Assembly: GCF_900166985.1 (NCBI RefSeq)
Contig: NZ_FUZK01000002.1
Coordinates: forward strand, 291,999 to 355,998
DNA: 64,000 nt
DNA from: Acholeplasma oculi
Lineage (GTDB): Bacteria > Bacillota_I > Bacilli_A > Acholeplasmatales > Acholeplasmataceae
Direction of reading: 5' to 3'
Numbering within the stretch: position 1 is the first letter of the stretch; every line of letters begins with the position of its first letter. A model generated the notes under the pieces. That model had not been told where the DNA came from, searched no databases, and saw nothing but the letters and a program-made list of their open reading frames with translations. Made by a program: the position numbers and the translations under genes. Shown in pieces: positions 16,019-22,828 of this stretch.

Positions 16019-16840
16019 TTATATGAGAATTGATGCGTGATATGATGAGGAAGATTTAAATCCTAAAAAATCAGACCAGTAGTTTGGTGATTGACTTATG
16101 GCATCTGTTTTAACATTGATGATAAATGTTTTATACTGTCTTGTCGAGGATTTGAAAACAGTATACGCAGATCTTTGAGTAGATTCATAGTGGGCATAAC
16201 TTAATCTTTCCCACTCCCATCTCCATAATGGATCTACATATTCAAATACCGTTTTACCTAGACCATCTGCTGAAATAGATTGATTGGTAATTTTTAATGC
16301 ACTTACAGTAAATGTGGTTGATGCAGAAATTCCAAGACTACCGCCAAATGTTCCTCCATTTGCTGTTGATGCCGTTAATCCTGCATTTACACCAATATTG
16401 TATGTATTTGTAGATGGAGTATTTTTCGGATCAACATCCACCATCTCAAATCCAGTCAGCTGAGCTGTGTAACTAAGCTCATCCATAATTGCATAACCTG
16501 TATGATGATTTGTAATCCATAAGAAAGTTGTTGTATAAGAAAATGCTCTAGGATTGACAATAGATTTTACCATAACTGTTGCTACAGTTCTACCATCTGA
16601 TATTACATATTTAGATCTAGCAATCCCTATGTAGGTATTAACCGTAGTGGTTACATTACCTTGATAATATGTATTTTGGGTACGTCTAGATTCCCAATTG
16701 ACATTATAAGCATCTGCATCCACTGTGAAACCATGGACCCCACTTTCAAAATCATTGATTGCAAAACTCTTAGGTGCCATGAATACTCCTAAACTAATCA
16801 TCAACATAATTAAAGTCAGTCTTACGAAGATTGTTCTCAT
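16019..16840 (-). CDS. Secreted protein of unknown family, possible effector
   Basis: About 273 residues from ATG 16840, preceded by AAAAAAGGAG. A longer frame to 16876 runs past the likely transcription start and is rejected. The N-terminus is a signal peptide ending near 'APKSFA'. The mature protein is rich in S, T, Y, N and V, as in all-beta proteins. The centre, 'GVNAGLTASTANGGTFGGSL' and onward, alternates small and hydrophobic residues, which recalls the membrane-inserting hairpin of beta-pore-forming toxins. The C-terminal half holds 'DPLWRWEWERLSYAHY' and 'YKTFIINVKTD'. I do not recognise the family and the pore idea is only a resemblance. It is the first gene of the lipoprotein-ABC operon and has a strong promoter. 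Confidence 0.75.
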   Translation of the reverse strand: MRTIFVRLTLIMLMISLGVFMAPKSFAINDFESGVHGFTVDADAYNVNWESRRTQNTYYQGNVTTTVNTYIGIARSKYVISDGRTVATVMVKSIVNPRAFSYTTTFLWITNHHTGYAIMDELSYTAQLTGFEMVDVDPKNTPSTNTYNIGVNAGLTASTANGGTFGGSLGISASTTFTVSALKITNQSISADGLGKTVFEYVDPLWRWEWERLSYAHYESTQRSAYTVFKSSTRQYKTFIINVKTDAISQSPNYWSDFLGFKSSSSYHASILI

Positions 16841-16874
16841 TTTTTTCTCCTTTTTTATTTTATAATACACATTC

Positions 16875-16903
16875 ATTTTATTATAATGTCACTTATTTGT
16901 CAA
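16875..16903 (-). promoter_or_regulatory. Strong promoter of the secreted-protein operon
   Basis: On the minus strand a perfect TTGACA (16898-16903), a 17-base spacer and TAAAAT (16875-16880). The spacer contains GTGACAT, shared with the divergent promoter region at 17.3 kb. Transcription would start near 16868, which supports the ATG at 16840. Confidence 0.75.
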
Positions 16904-17025
16904 AGTATATAATAATATATGTCTTTTTATTAATAATGTTGATTTTTATCCTGAAAGATTTAGCTTAAAACCTACTATACTTAAAATGGTTATTAAACTA
17001 TTATCTATAAACTAGTAGATAGTCG

Positions 17026-17235
17026 TTAACCTACCCACTCAGACATTCCAACATCATCTGAATATTTTTTTGATACAATAACAGTATAATCAAACTCTTC
17101 TTCATTAAATTCAGTATCAAATTCTACATCACTGATTAATTCTGTAAATCTTTCGGTAATTAATGGATCGTTTTTGCTATTCAATGTTGCCACACCAATC
17201 AATAACACAAATAAAAGTATAAACAGTTTTTTCAT
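17026..17235 (-). CDS. Small secreted peptide, candidate pheromone precursor
   Basis: A 69-residue protein with a clear signal sequence, 'KKLFILLFVLLIGVATL', then a very acidic region ('DVEFDTEFNEEEFDYTV') and the C-terminal tail 'SDDVGMSEWVG'. The ribosome site is AAGGAGAG, eight bases before the ATG. It is divergent from a helix-turn-helix/TPR-like regulator, as for PapR next to PlcR and short pheromone genes next to Rgg regulators, which are secreted and trimmed to C-terminal peptides. Processing and signalling here are inference. It could instead be a small bacteriocin or structural peptide. Confidence 0.65.
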   Translation of the reverse strand: MKKLFILLFVLLIGVATLNSKNDPLITERFTELISDVEFDTEFNEEEFDYTVIVSKKYSDDVGMSEWVG

Positions 17236-17279
17236 GTATTGACTCTCCTTCCCTTGTTTTTCTTCTATTTTCGTGTTAA

Positions 17280-17310
17280 ATTAGAAAGAAGAGTAGCGCA
17301 CATGTGTCAC
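17280..17310. promoter_or_regulatory. Divergent promoter and candidate operator
   Basis: For the leftward peptide gene, GTGACA (complement of 17305-17310) and TCTAAT (complement of 17280-17285) lie 19 bases apart. Between them is the perfect palindrome CACATGTG at 17299-17306. For the rightward regulator, TTGTTT (17254-17259) and TAAATT (17277-17282) with 17-base spacing is a weaker match. The sequence TGTCACTT at 17305-17312 recurs at 16887-16894 in the promoter of the secreted-protein operon, so it may be the regulator's site. Confidence 0.45.
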
Positions 17311-17326
17311 TTTTTGAGGTGTTAGG

Positions 17327-18247
17327 ATGAGAAAATTTGACCAATCAAGAGAAATTGCACTTTTTATAGATAAATTAAGATCATATCGTAATATTTCGCA
17401 AGAGGATTTTTTATTTGATATTATTTCAATGCGCCAGTATAGACGTTATATGAATGGAGATTCAACACTCTCTTATTTAATATTAGATAAACTTGCAAAG
17501 CGCTTAGGATTTAATGCCGAATTCGTCATTATGGAGTTGGAAACTGAGAAAGTTAAGCAAACACAAGCTGTTAACGATTTATATAATGCGGTCATTAGTA
17601 ATAATAGTGATAAATCAAACGATTTATTTATGTCTATTGATGAACGTCATTTAATCTCTGATAATGATCTTTTATTATTTAAACATTCAAAAAACATGTT
17701 TGACTATTTCACAAAGATTAATAGTGAATTTGTGACGATTAATAAAACAAAAAAGTTAGTTGATTTAGATAATTTGTTGAAGAAAAGAGCCCTTACTACA
17801 TCAGAGCTCTTGATTTTAATATCTTTCTTTCATTTTGATACCTTTAAGGATATCCATGTTATTGCAGAAAAATTAGCATCATATATCGATAATAACGTCA
17901 CAGTTGTAAGTGGTCATAATATCAGAGTGCTTGTATTAGTTTTAAAAGAATTGGCTAGATATTTTAGTATCACAGAAAACTATGAAAAGATGCTTTATTA
18001 CTCAAATGAAGGTATCAAGTATTCTATGGCAATGAGATCATTCTATTTACTAGACACACTTTATTATTTCGCAGCTGCAGCCTCTCATGAATTAAACCAT
18101 ATAGAAAAAAGAAATGAATATCTTTTCAAATGTATTTCTTTATTATCAATGGAAGATAATCAGAATAAGATTGCAAAATATAAAGATTTATTTAAAGAAC
18201 GATTTGATATTGATATTAGAGATTTAACAAGCAAACATCATAAATAA
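17327..18247 (+). CDS. Helix-turn-helix/TPR-like regulator (RRNPP/Rgg-like)
   Basis: A 306-residue protein. Residues about 8-62 form an XRE-type helix-turn-helix: 'IALFIDKLRSYRNISQEDFL', 'SMRQYRRYMNGDSTLSYLIL', 'LDKLAKRLGF'. The remaining 240 residues are helical with TPR-like spacing, for example 'VLVLVLKELARYFSITENYE' and 'MLYYSNEGIKYSMAMRSFYL'. This is the domain order of peptide-sensing regulators such as Rgg and PlcR. It is divergent from a small secreted peptide gene, which strengthens the pheromone-receptor idea. GAGGT precedes the ATG. It likely controls the leftward peptide and secretion operon; no experimental link is visible. Confidence 0.8.
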   Translation: MRKFDQSREIALFIDKLRSYRNISQEDFLFDIISMRQYRRYMNGDSTLSYLILDKLAKRLGFNAEFVIMELETEKVKQTQAVNDLYNAVISNNSDKSNDLFMSIDERHLISDNDLLLFKHSKNMFDYFTKINSEFVTINKTKKLVDLDNLLKKRALTTSELLILISFFHFDTFKDIHVIAEKLASYIDNNVTVVSGHNIRVLVLVLKELARYFSITENYEKMLYYSNEGIKYSMAMRSFYLLDTLYYFAAAASHELNHIEKRNEYLFKCISLLSMEDNQNKIAKYKDLFKERFDIDIRDLTSKHHK

Positions 18248-18313
18248 TAACACTACTTTTTATAGAGACCTAAATTAGTTAGTTTAAAAAACTATTAGTC
18301 TAGAAACTAAAAT

Positions 18314-18347
18314 AAAATGCTCTTCTCATAAATGAGAAGAGCATTTT
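18314..18347. terminator. Terminator hairpin, copy of the tRNA operon terminator
   Basis: Near-perfect stem AAAATGCTCTTCTCAT / ATGAGAAGAGCATTTT. It can terminate the rightward regulator gene. It is nearly identical to the hairpin at 19171-19193 beside tRNA-Glu, as part of a longer duplicated segment. Confidence 0.75.
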
Positions 18348-18367
18348 GTTTAAAGTTGTAACCCGTA
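18320..18367. repeat. Direct repeat, copy 1 of tRNA-Glu 3' end plus terminator
   Basis: About 48 bases matching 19171-19219 with two mismatches and one gap. In the minus-strand sense it reads ACGGGTTACA...ACTTTAAAC...hairpin, against ACGGGTCACCA in the intact tRNA, so the CCA end is degraded. The rest of a tRNA is not present beyond it. Confidence 0.8.
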
Positions 18368-18437
18368 ACTGAAGACTTTCCCGAGGATATGATTAAATTT
18401 CCCTTATCTTTTAACTTTTTATCTTAACCCAAATGCA

Positions 18438-18767
18438 TCATAACATGATGGTTTCAAATACTTTACTGATTTCCTCTTCCGTGTCAAACCATTCAAGCAA
18501 ATAGAGCGTGACTGTAACCAAATCTCCACCAGATTTATTGATTGTTGATCTAATTTTTTTATTGATTGAGATAATTTTATCTTCATCTTTTCTTGGTGCG
18601 AGATTATGCTCATGTAGAATATAGTCATCGATTTTTCCGATGACTCTAAGAGAACCCCAAGTGCCTTTGATGCTTGCTGTCTTTGGTATAACCAAATGAT
18701 ATGTCCATGATCCAAATCCAGGTTGATAAATCAAGGTCAATTTTTGATGATCTAATAACTTTTTCAT
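18438..18767 (-). CDS. DUF1905-domain protein
   Basis: A 109-residue protein matching DUF1905: 'WTYHLVIPKTASIKGTWGSL', 'RVIGKIDDYILHEHNLAPR', 'IISINKKIRSTINKSGGDLV' and 'TVTLYL', a small beta-barrel-like domain often found near YdeI-type proteins. The biochemical function of the domain is not established. GGAG lies eight bases before the ATG. It is the only recognisable gene between two copies of a tRNA-Glu 3' segment, so it may be the remaining cargo of an insertion. Confidence 0.8.
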   Translation of the reverse strand: MKKLLDHQKLTLIYQPGFGSWTYHLVIPKTASIKGTWGSLRVIGKIDDYILHEHNLAPRKDEDKIISINKKIRSTINKSGGDLVTVTLYLLEWFDTEEEISKVFETIML

Positions 18768-19170
18768 TTTATAATCTCCTCTATTTCGATGATTATATTT
18801 TATATAACATCTCTTTTTTAATATTAAACATTTCTCTATATGAGATGATGGATGATGTCATCCTCCTTCTTTATATTCTAACACAGTTTGAATTCTTATT
18901 TTTTGCATCTACTGCTCTTTATTTACACCATGAATATTAGAATCCTATTTTTTAAGATTACAAAATTTACCACGTTTACCATGTGTACCACGCAAAAACA
19001 AGAGTCATCCAAAATTTATCTACACATAAGTTTTATGAAACAGGAGTGTAGATATAAACGGCAAAAAAGATATCAGAAATGCCAAAATAAGTGGTATAAA
19101 TATAAACTAATAAAGACAACGATTTTAGCATGATGTTCTATCAACTTCTCAGCCTAACAAAAATAAAAAA
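18768..19170. other. AT-rich gap with no gene recognised
   Basis: About 400 bases between the DUF1905 gene and the tRNA terminator. Short open frames on the plus strand (18701-18940, 18888-19133) have AT-driven composition, no ribosome site and no family resemblance, so I leave them out. Visible structure is limited to an inverted repeat GGATGA-TG-TCATCC at 18850-18863 and three tandem 9-base units at 18968-18994. Confidence 0.6.
18968..18994. repeat. Three tandem 9-base units
   Basis: TACCACGTT, TACCATGTG and TACCACGCA in direct succession. On the minus strand one frame reads as Gly-X-Y-like triplets (R-G-T-H-G-K-R-G-K), so it may be a fragment of a collagen-like gene, or an iteron-like binding array. 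Both are guesses. Confidence 0.4.
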
Positions 19171-19197
19171 CTCTTCTCATATATGAGAAGAGCATTT
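19171..19197 (-). terminator. Terminator of the tRNA operon
   Basis: On the minus strand GCTCTTCTCATATATGAGAAGAG is a long self-complementary hairpin followed by TTTTTTATTTTT. It lies about 10 bases past tRNA-Glu. Confidence 0.85.
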
Positions 19198-19219
19198 TGT
19201 TTAAAGTTGGTGACCCGTA
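19171..19219. repeat. Direct repeat, copy 2 of tRNA-Glu 3' end plus terminator
   Basis: Intact copy, covering the last bases of tRNA-Glu with CCA, the spacer ACTTTAAACAAAAT in the minus sense, and the terminator. Partner of 18320-18367; the two lie about 850 bases apart in direct orientation. Confidence 0.8.
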
Positions 19220-19283
19220 TGGGATTTGAACCCATGAATGCATGCGTGAAAGGCATGTGAGTTAACCGTTTCTCCAACGGGCC
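19208..19283 (-). tRNA. tRNA-Glu (TTC)
   Basis: Minus-strand cloverleaf of 76 bases: acceptor GGCCCGT/ACGGGTC, anticodon stem CATGC/GCATG around loop CTTTCAC (anticodon TTC), T arm ATGGG-TTCAAAT-CCCAT, discriminator A, and encoded CCA. Downstream of tRNA-Ser on the same transcript. Confidence 0.95.
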
Positions 19284-19287
19284 ATTA

Positions 19288-19378
19288 TGGCGGAGCGAGA
19301 GGGATTTGAACCCTCGCACGGTATTACCCGTCTAACGCGTTAGCAGTGCGCCCTCTTCGACCTCTTGAGTATCACTCC
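19288..19378 (-). tRNA. tRNA-Ser (GCT)
   Basis: Minus-strand class II tRNA of about 91 bases: acceptor GGAGTGA/TCGCTCC, anticodon loop CTGCTAA (anticodon GCT), long variable arm ACGGGTAATACCGT, T arm GAGGG-TTCAAAT-CCCTC, and encoded CCA. The last base pair of the anticodon stem reads as an A-C mismatch (positions 31 and 39), which is mildly unusual. Confidence 0.93.
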
Positions 19379-19477
19379 GTTTAAGACATGAATTTATTCA
19401 TGCCTTATTATATTAACTTATTTTAGTCATAAAGTCAATTATATTTTTAATATTTAGAACTGCTCATTTAAATGCGT

Positions 19478-21652
19478 TTAGTTCAGTGTATTGATCATAC
19501 TTAATCCAACTTTTTGTTTAGGTATATCGATGTTTAAAACCCATACCTTCACAATTTGTCCTACGGATACAACATCTTTAGGATGTTTAATGAATTTATC
19601 TGATAATTTTGAAATATGAACAAGTCCATCGTTCTTTAATCCAATATCAACAAACGCTCCAAAATCAGTAACATTTCGTACGGTACCTTCTAATTCCATT
19701 CCAATTTTCAGATCTTCAATTGATAATACATCCGATTTTAATATCGGTTGTTGGTAATCATCTCTTGGGTCTCTCATCGGTGCAACAAATGCATCTAGAA
19801 TTAAATCTAATGTATATTTGTCAGTTCCTAGTTCTTTAGCTGTTTCTTCTCTATTGATATTATCTGTCCATAATCTCATGGAAGCTTTACCAATATCATC
19901 TGGATTAATGGATAGTTTTTTCATGACCTTTTTAGCGAGTTCATAGCTCTCAGGGTGAATGGATGTATGGTCTAGTATTTCATCAGACTCTGGAATTCTT
20001 AAGAATCCAACAGCTTGTTCATATGCTTTAGGTCCTAATTTAGGAACTTTTAAGATATCTTCTCTAGATTTAAATCCACCTGTTTCATTTCTATAATTAA
20101 CAAAGTTTTCAGCAACTTGCTTACTCAACCCTGAAACATACATTAATAAAGATTTAGATGCGGTATTCGCATTCACTCCAACTTGGTTAACAACTTGTGT
20201 AACAACAAAGTTTAATGAATCATCTAATTTTTTAGGTGTTACATCATGTTGATATTGACCCACACCAATCGATTTAGGATCAATTTTTACAAGTTCAGCA
20301 AGTGGGTCTTGTAGACGTCTTGCAATGGATGCTGCACTTCGTTCTTCAACACTATAATCTGGGAATTCTTCTCTTGCGACATCACTTGCACTATAAACTG
20401 ATGCACCTGCTTCATTGACGATGATGTATTTAGCATCTAAATTCTTTTCTTTAATGACGTTTGCAATGAACTTCTCAGTTTCTCTTGATGCTGTTCCATT
20501 TCCAATTGCTACAAGTTCAAATTTATATTTTACATATAAAACTTTAATTTTAAGTTCAGCTTCAAAGACTAAATCTTTATCTGCTTTAGAACCTAATTGT
20601 TTTTCGTGTGGATAAATAACACCTTTTTCTAATACCATACCGGTTGAATCGACAACACACCATTTACAACCTGTTCTAAATGCTGGGTCTACCCCTAAAA
20701 TAACTTTACCTTTTAATGGGGGTTGTAATAGGAGTTTACTTAAATTATCTGCAAAGACATCAATTGCTTGATCTTCTGCTTTATCTGATAATTCGCTACG
20801 GATTTCACGTTCAATAGAAGGAAAAATAAGACGCTTTAAGGAATCTATGATGGCATCTTCTAAATACTTGTCTGCAAGAGATGATTTTTTAATCACTTCT
20901 TTTTTCAAGTAGTTTTCCATTTGTTCTTTAGTCCCATCAAGTTTTACTGTAATGATCTTTTCAGATTCAGCACGGTTGATTGCTAAAACTTGATGTGGTT
21001 TAATTTTTGAAATAGGTTGTTGATAATCATAATAGATTTCATATACAGATTTTTCATCTAAAGTTTTTCCATCTTTTTTAACTGATGTGATTATAAGTCC
21101 ATACTTAAAGAGATAATCTCTTAAATATTTACGGTATGTTGCATCATCACTAATCCATTCTGCAACAATATATTTTGCCCCTTCAAGTGCTTCTTTTACA
21201 TCTTTAACATCATCTTTTACATAAAGCTTTGCTTCTTCTTCAACATCTTTATTTGGGAAAGATAATAAGAATTTTGCAAGAGGCTCTAAACCCTTTGCAA
21301 TTGCATCTGTTGCTTTTGTTTTTTTCTTTTCTTTAAATGGACGGTATAAATCCTCAACTTCAACTAATTTGGTTGCCTTTGTAATTTCTTCTTTGAGTTC
21401 ATCCGTTAATAATCCTTTTTCATCGATTAATCGAATCACATCATCTTTACGTTTTTGTAAATTCTTTGCATATTCAAAAGCTTGATTGATTTGAAAGATT
21501 TGTTCTTCATCCATTCCACCGGTCATTTCTTTACGGTATCTTGCAATAAAGGGAATGGTTGCTCCATCTGCTAAAAGTTCTAAAACAACTTTTACTTTAG
21601 ATATCGGTAGTTTTAAATCTTTGGATACATCTTGTATTAATTGCTCATTCAT
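19478..21652 (-). CDS. tex: Tex family S1 RNA-binding protein
   Basis: A 724-residue Tex/YhgF protein, full length. The N-terminal Tex region has 'ATIPFIARYRKEMTGGMDE'; the YqgF-like core has 'ILGVDPAFRTGCKWCVVD'; the HhH region has 'VVNQVGVNANTASKSLLMYV' and 'VPKLGPKAYEQAVGFLRI'; and the C-terminal S1 domain is 'GMELEGTVRNVTDFGAFVDI' onward. Tex binds nucleic acids and affects transcription and RNA turnover in other bacteria; the exact role varies. GGAGGAGG precedes the ATG. A terminator separates it from the gene upstream, so it is likely transcribed on its own. Confidence 0.95.
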   Translation of the reverse strand: MNEQLIQDVSKDLKLPISKVKVVLELLADGATIPFIARYRKEMTGGMDEEQIFQINQAFEYAKNLQKRKDDVIRLIDEKGLLTDELKEEITKATKLVEVEDLYRPFKEKKKTKATDAIAKGLEPLAKFLLSFPNKDVEEEAKLYVKDDVKDVKEALEGAKYIVAEWISDDATYRKYLRDYLFKYGLIITSVKKDGKTLDEKSVYEIYYDYQQPISKIKPHQVLAINRAESEKIITVKLDGTKEQMENYLKKEVIKKSSLADKYLEDAIIDSLKRLIFPSIEREIRSELSDKAEDQAIDVFADNLSKLLLQPPLKGKVILGVDPAFRTGCKWCVVDSTGMVLEKGVIYPHEKQLGSKADKDLVFEAELKIKVLYVKYKFELVAIGNGTASRETEKFIANVIKEKNLDAKYIIVNEAGASVYSASDVAREEFPDYSVEERSAASIARRLQDPLAELVKIDPKSIGVGQYQHDVTPKKLDDSLNFVVTQVVNQVGVNANTASKSLLMYVSGLSKQVAENFVNYRNETGGFKSREDILKVPKLGPKAYEQAVGFLRIPESDEILDHTSIHPESYELAKKVMKKLSINPDDIGKASMRLWTDNINREETAKELGTDKYTLDLILDAFVAPMRDPRDDYQQPILKSDVLSIEDLKIGMELEGTVRNVTDFGAFVDIGLKNDGLVHISKLSDKFIKHPKDVVSVGQIVKVWVLNIDIPKQKVGLSMINTLN

Positions 21653-21679
21653 ATAAAAATTCCTCCTCCATGAATAAAT

Positions 21680-21704
21680 AAAGGGAAAAAGTACTTTCCC
21701 TTTT
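21680..21704 (-). terminator. Terminator upstream of tex
   Basis: AAAGGGAAA / TTTCCCTTT hairpin (21681-21702) followed on the minus strand by TTTATTTATTC. It ends the upstream 232-residue membrane protein gene. Confidence 0.65.
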
Positions 21705-21709
21705 ATTTG

Positions 21710-22405
21710 TTAATTTAATCCTTCAAGTACTTCAGTTAGTTTATCGATTGTAGCCTTGTTTTTACCAGCTGCATTCCATGGTCCAAAGAAGTTTAAGTCC
21801 TCACCATTGAACACTTCTAATAATGAAGGAACATTTGCATTTGCTGCTTGTCCAGCTGATGTATCGATAGATGCTTGCCAGTCAGCATTTGCTGCATCTG
21901 ATGTATCTAAGAAGAATATTGCAATATCATCTGTAATTACAAAATATTCAAATCCATCAAATGTTTTTGTTTCAACTGTATCTAATCCTACTAAATCATC
22001 TGCAACTTCTAATGCTAAGTTTTGACGATCTTTTTGAGAATCTGTTAATGCCTCTGTAGCATCTGCATAATATAATACATAAACATATGCATAATTATCG
22101 AGTGCATGTCTTAAACCCTTATGAGAAATGTTTTCAAAGTTCTCACCATTTTTAATACGATTGACATCAGCAACTGTTACATAGTTACTATCTTCATAAC
22201 GCTTAGATGGTGCTGTTTGATTGTTTCCAATAATTGCATCCACAACGAAATATGTAATTACACCAAAGAGTGCAACCGCCATAACGATTAATACAATCTT
22301 GAAAAATAATTCTCCTTTTTCAGATTCTTCTTTAATCCCTCTGGTATCTACCTCAGGTTTAACTTCAACTTTCTTTTTTACTACTTCTTTTTTAACACGA
22401 GCCAT
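21710..22405 (-). CDS. Single-pass membrane protein, thioredoxin-like tail suspected
   Basis: About 231 residues from ATG 22405, which follows AAGGATG. A lysine-rich cytoplasmic tail with alternating K, V and E ('KKEVVKKKVEVKPEV') leads into one transmembrane helix (about residues 38-60, 'IVLIVMAVALFGVITYFVV'). The extracellular part has 'YAYVYVLYYADATEALTDSQ' and ends with 'TIDKLTEVLEGLN', spaced as in thioredoxin-like folds, but no CxxC is present. So any redox role is doubtful. I do not recognise the family. The gene appears to be transcribed alone or at the end of the acpS-whiA unit. Confidence 0.6.
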   Translation of the reverse strand: MARVKKEVVKKKVEVKPEVDTRGIKEESEKGELFFKIVLIVMAVALFGVITYFVVDAIIGNNQTAPSKRYEDSNYVTVADVNRIKNGENFENISHKGLRHALDNYAYVYVLYYADATEALTDSQKDRQNLALEVADDLVGLDTVETKTFDGFEYFVITDDIAIFFLDTSDAANADWQASIDTSAGQAANANVPSLLEVFNGEDLNFFGPWNAAGKNKATIDKLTEVLEGLN

Positions 22406-22471
22406 TTTTTCCACATCCTTGTAAATTTTTTAAGCATTCTTATTATAGCGAAAAACTATGAATTTTACAAC

Positions 22472-22828
22472 CTATTCGAGTGTTTCTAATATAACAAATG
22501 CAATTGCATAATGTTCTTCATGTGTGATTGTAATATGTGTCACATATTGTTCGGTATATTTAGATACAATATAGGGTGCTCCGTCCTTATCATTGAGTAC
22601 CGAGAAATCCTTATAATTAGCAGTTTTATTGCCTTTTTTAAAACATTTGAATAATGCTTCTTTAGCAGCAAACCTTCCTGCTAAATAAGATAATTTTCTT
22701 TTATCATGTGTAATTAAAAGATATTCTTTAAGTTCTTCCTCACTTAAAACTCTATCTTTAAAACGGTCAATTCCAATATCCTTAATACGATTAACTTCAA
22801 CTAAATCACTACCAATAGATTTAATCAT
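22472..22828 (-). CDS. acpS: Holo-acyl carrier protein synthase
   Basis: A 118-residue AcpS that transfers 4'-phosphopantetheine from CoA to acyl carrier protein. 'IGSDLVEVNRI' carries the metal-binding aspartate; 'AGRFAAKEALFKCF' is the second conserved motif; and 'VTHITITHEEHYAIAFVI' closes the fold. Length is normal. Its ATG overlaps the whiA stop by four bases, so it is translationally coupled. Confidence 0.94.
   Translation of the reverse strand: MIKSIGSDLVEVNRIKDIGIDRFKDRVLSEEELKEYLLITHDKRKLSYLAGRFAAKEALFKCFKKGNKTANYKDFSVLNDKDGAPYIVSKYTEQYVTHITITHEEHYAIAFVILETLE

Noticed and set aside
16841..16876. Longer N-terminus for the secreted protein
   Set aside because: The upstream ATG lies at or before the predicted transcription start, and the signal peptide fits only the ATG at 16840.
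16880..16903. TATAAT only 12 bases from TTGACA as the secreted-protein promoter
   Set aside because: The spacing is too short; TAAAAT at 17 bases fits better.
17280..17320. PlcR-box match in the divergent promoter
   Set aside because: CACATGTG is palindromic but does not match the known PlcR box TATGNAN4TNCATA.
18701..19133. Two short plus-strand open frames next to the DUF1905 gene
   Set aside because: One overlaps DUF1905 antisense; both have AT-driven composition, no Shine-Dalgarno and no recognisable domain.
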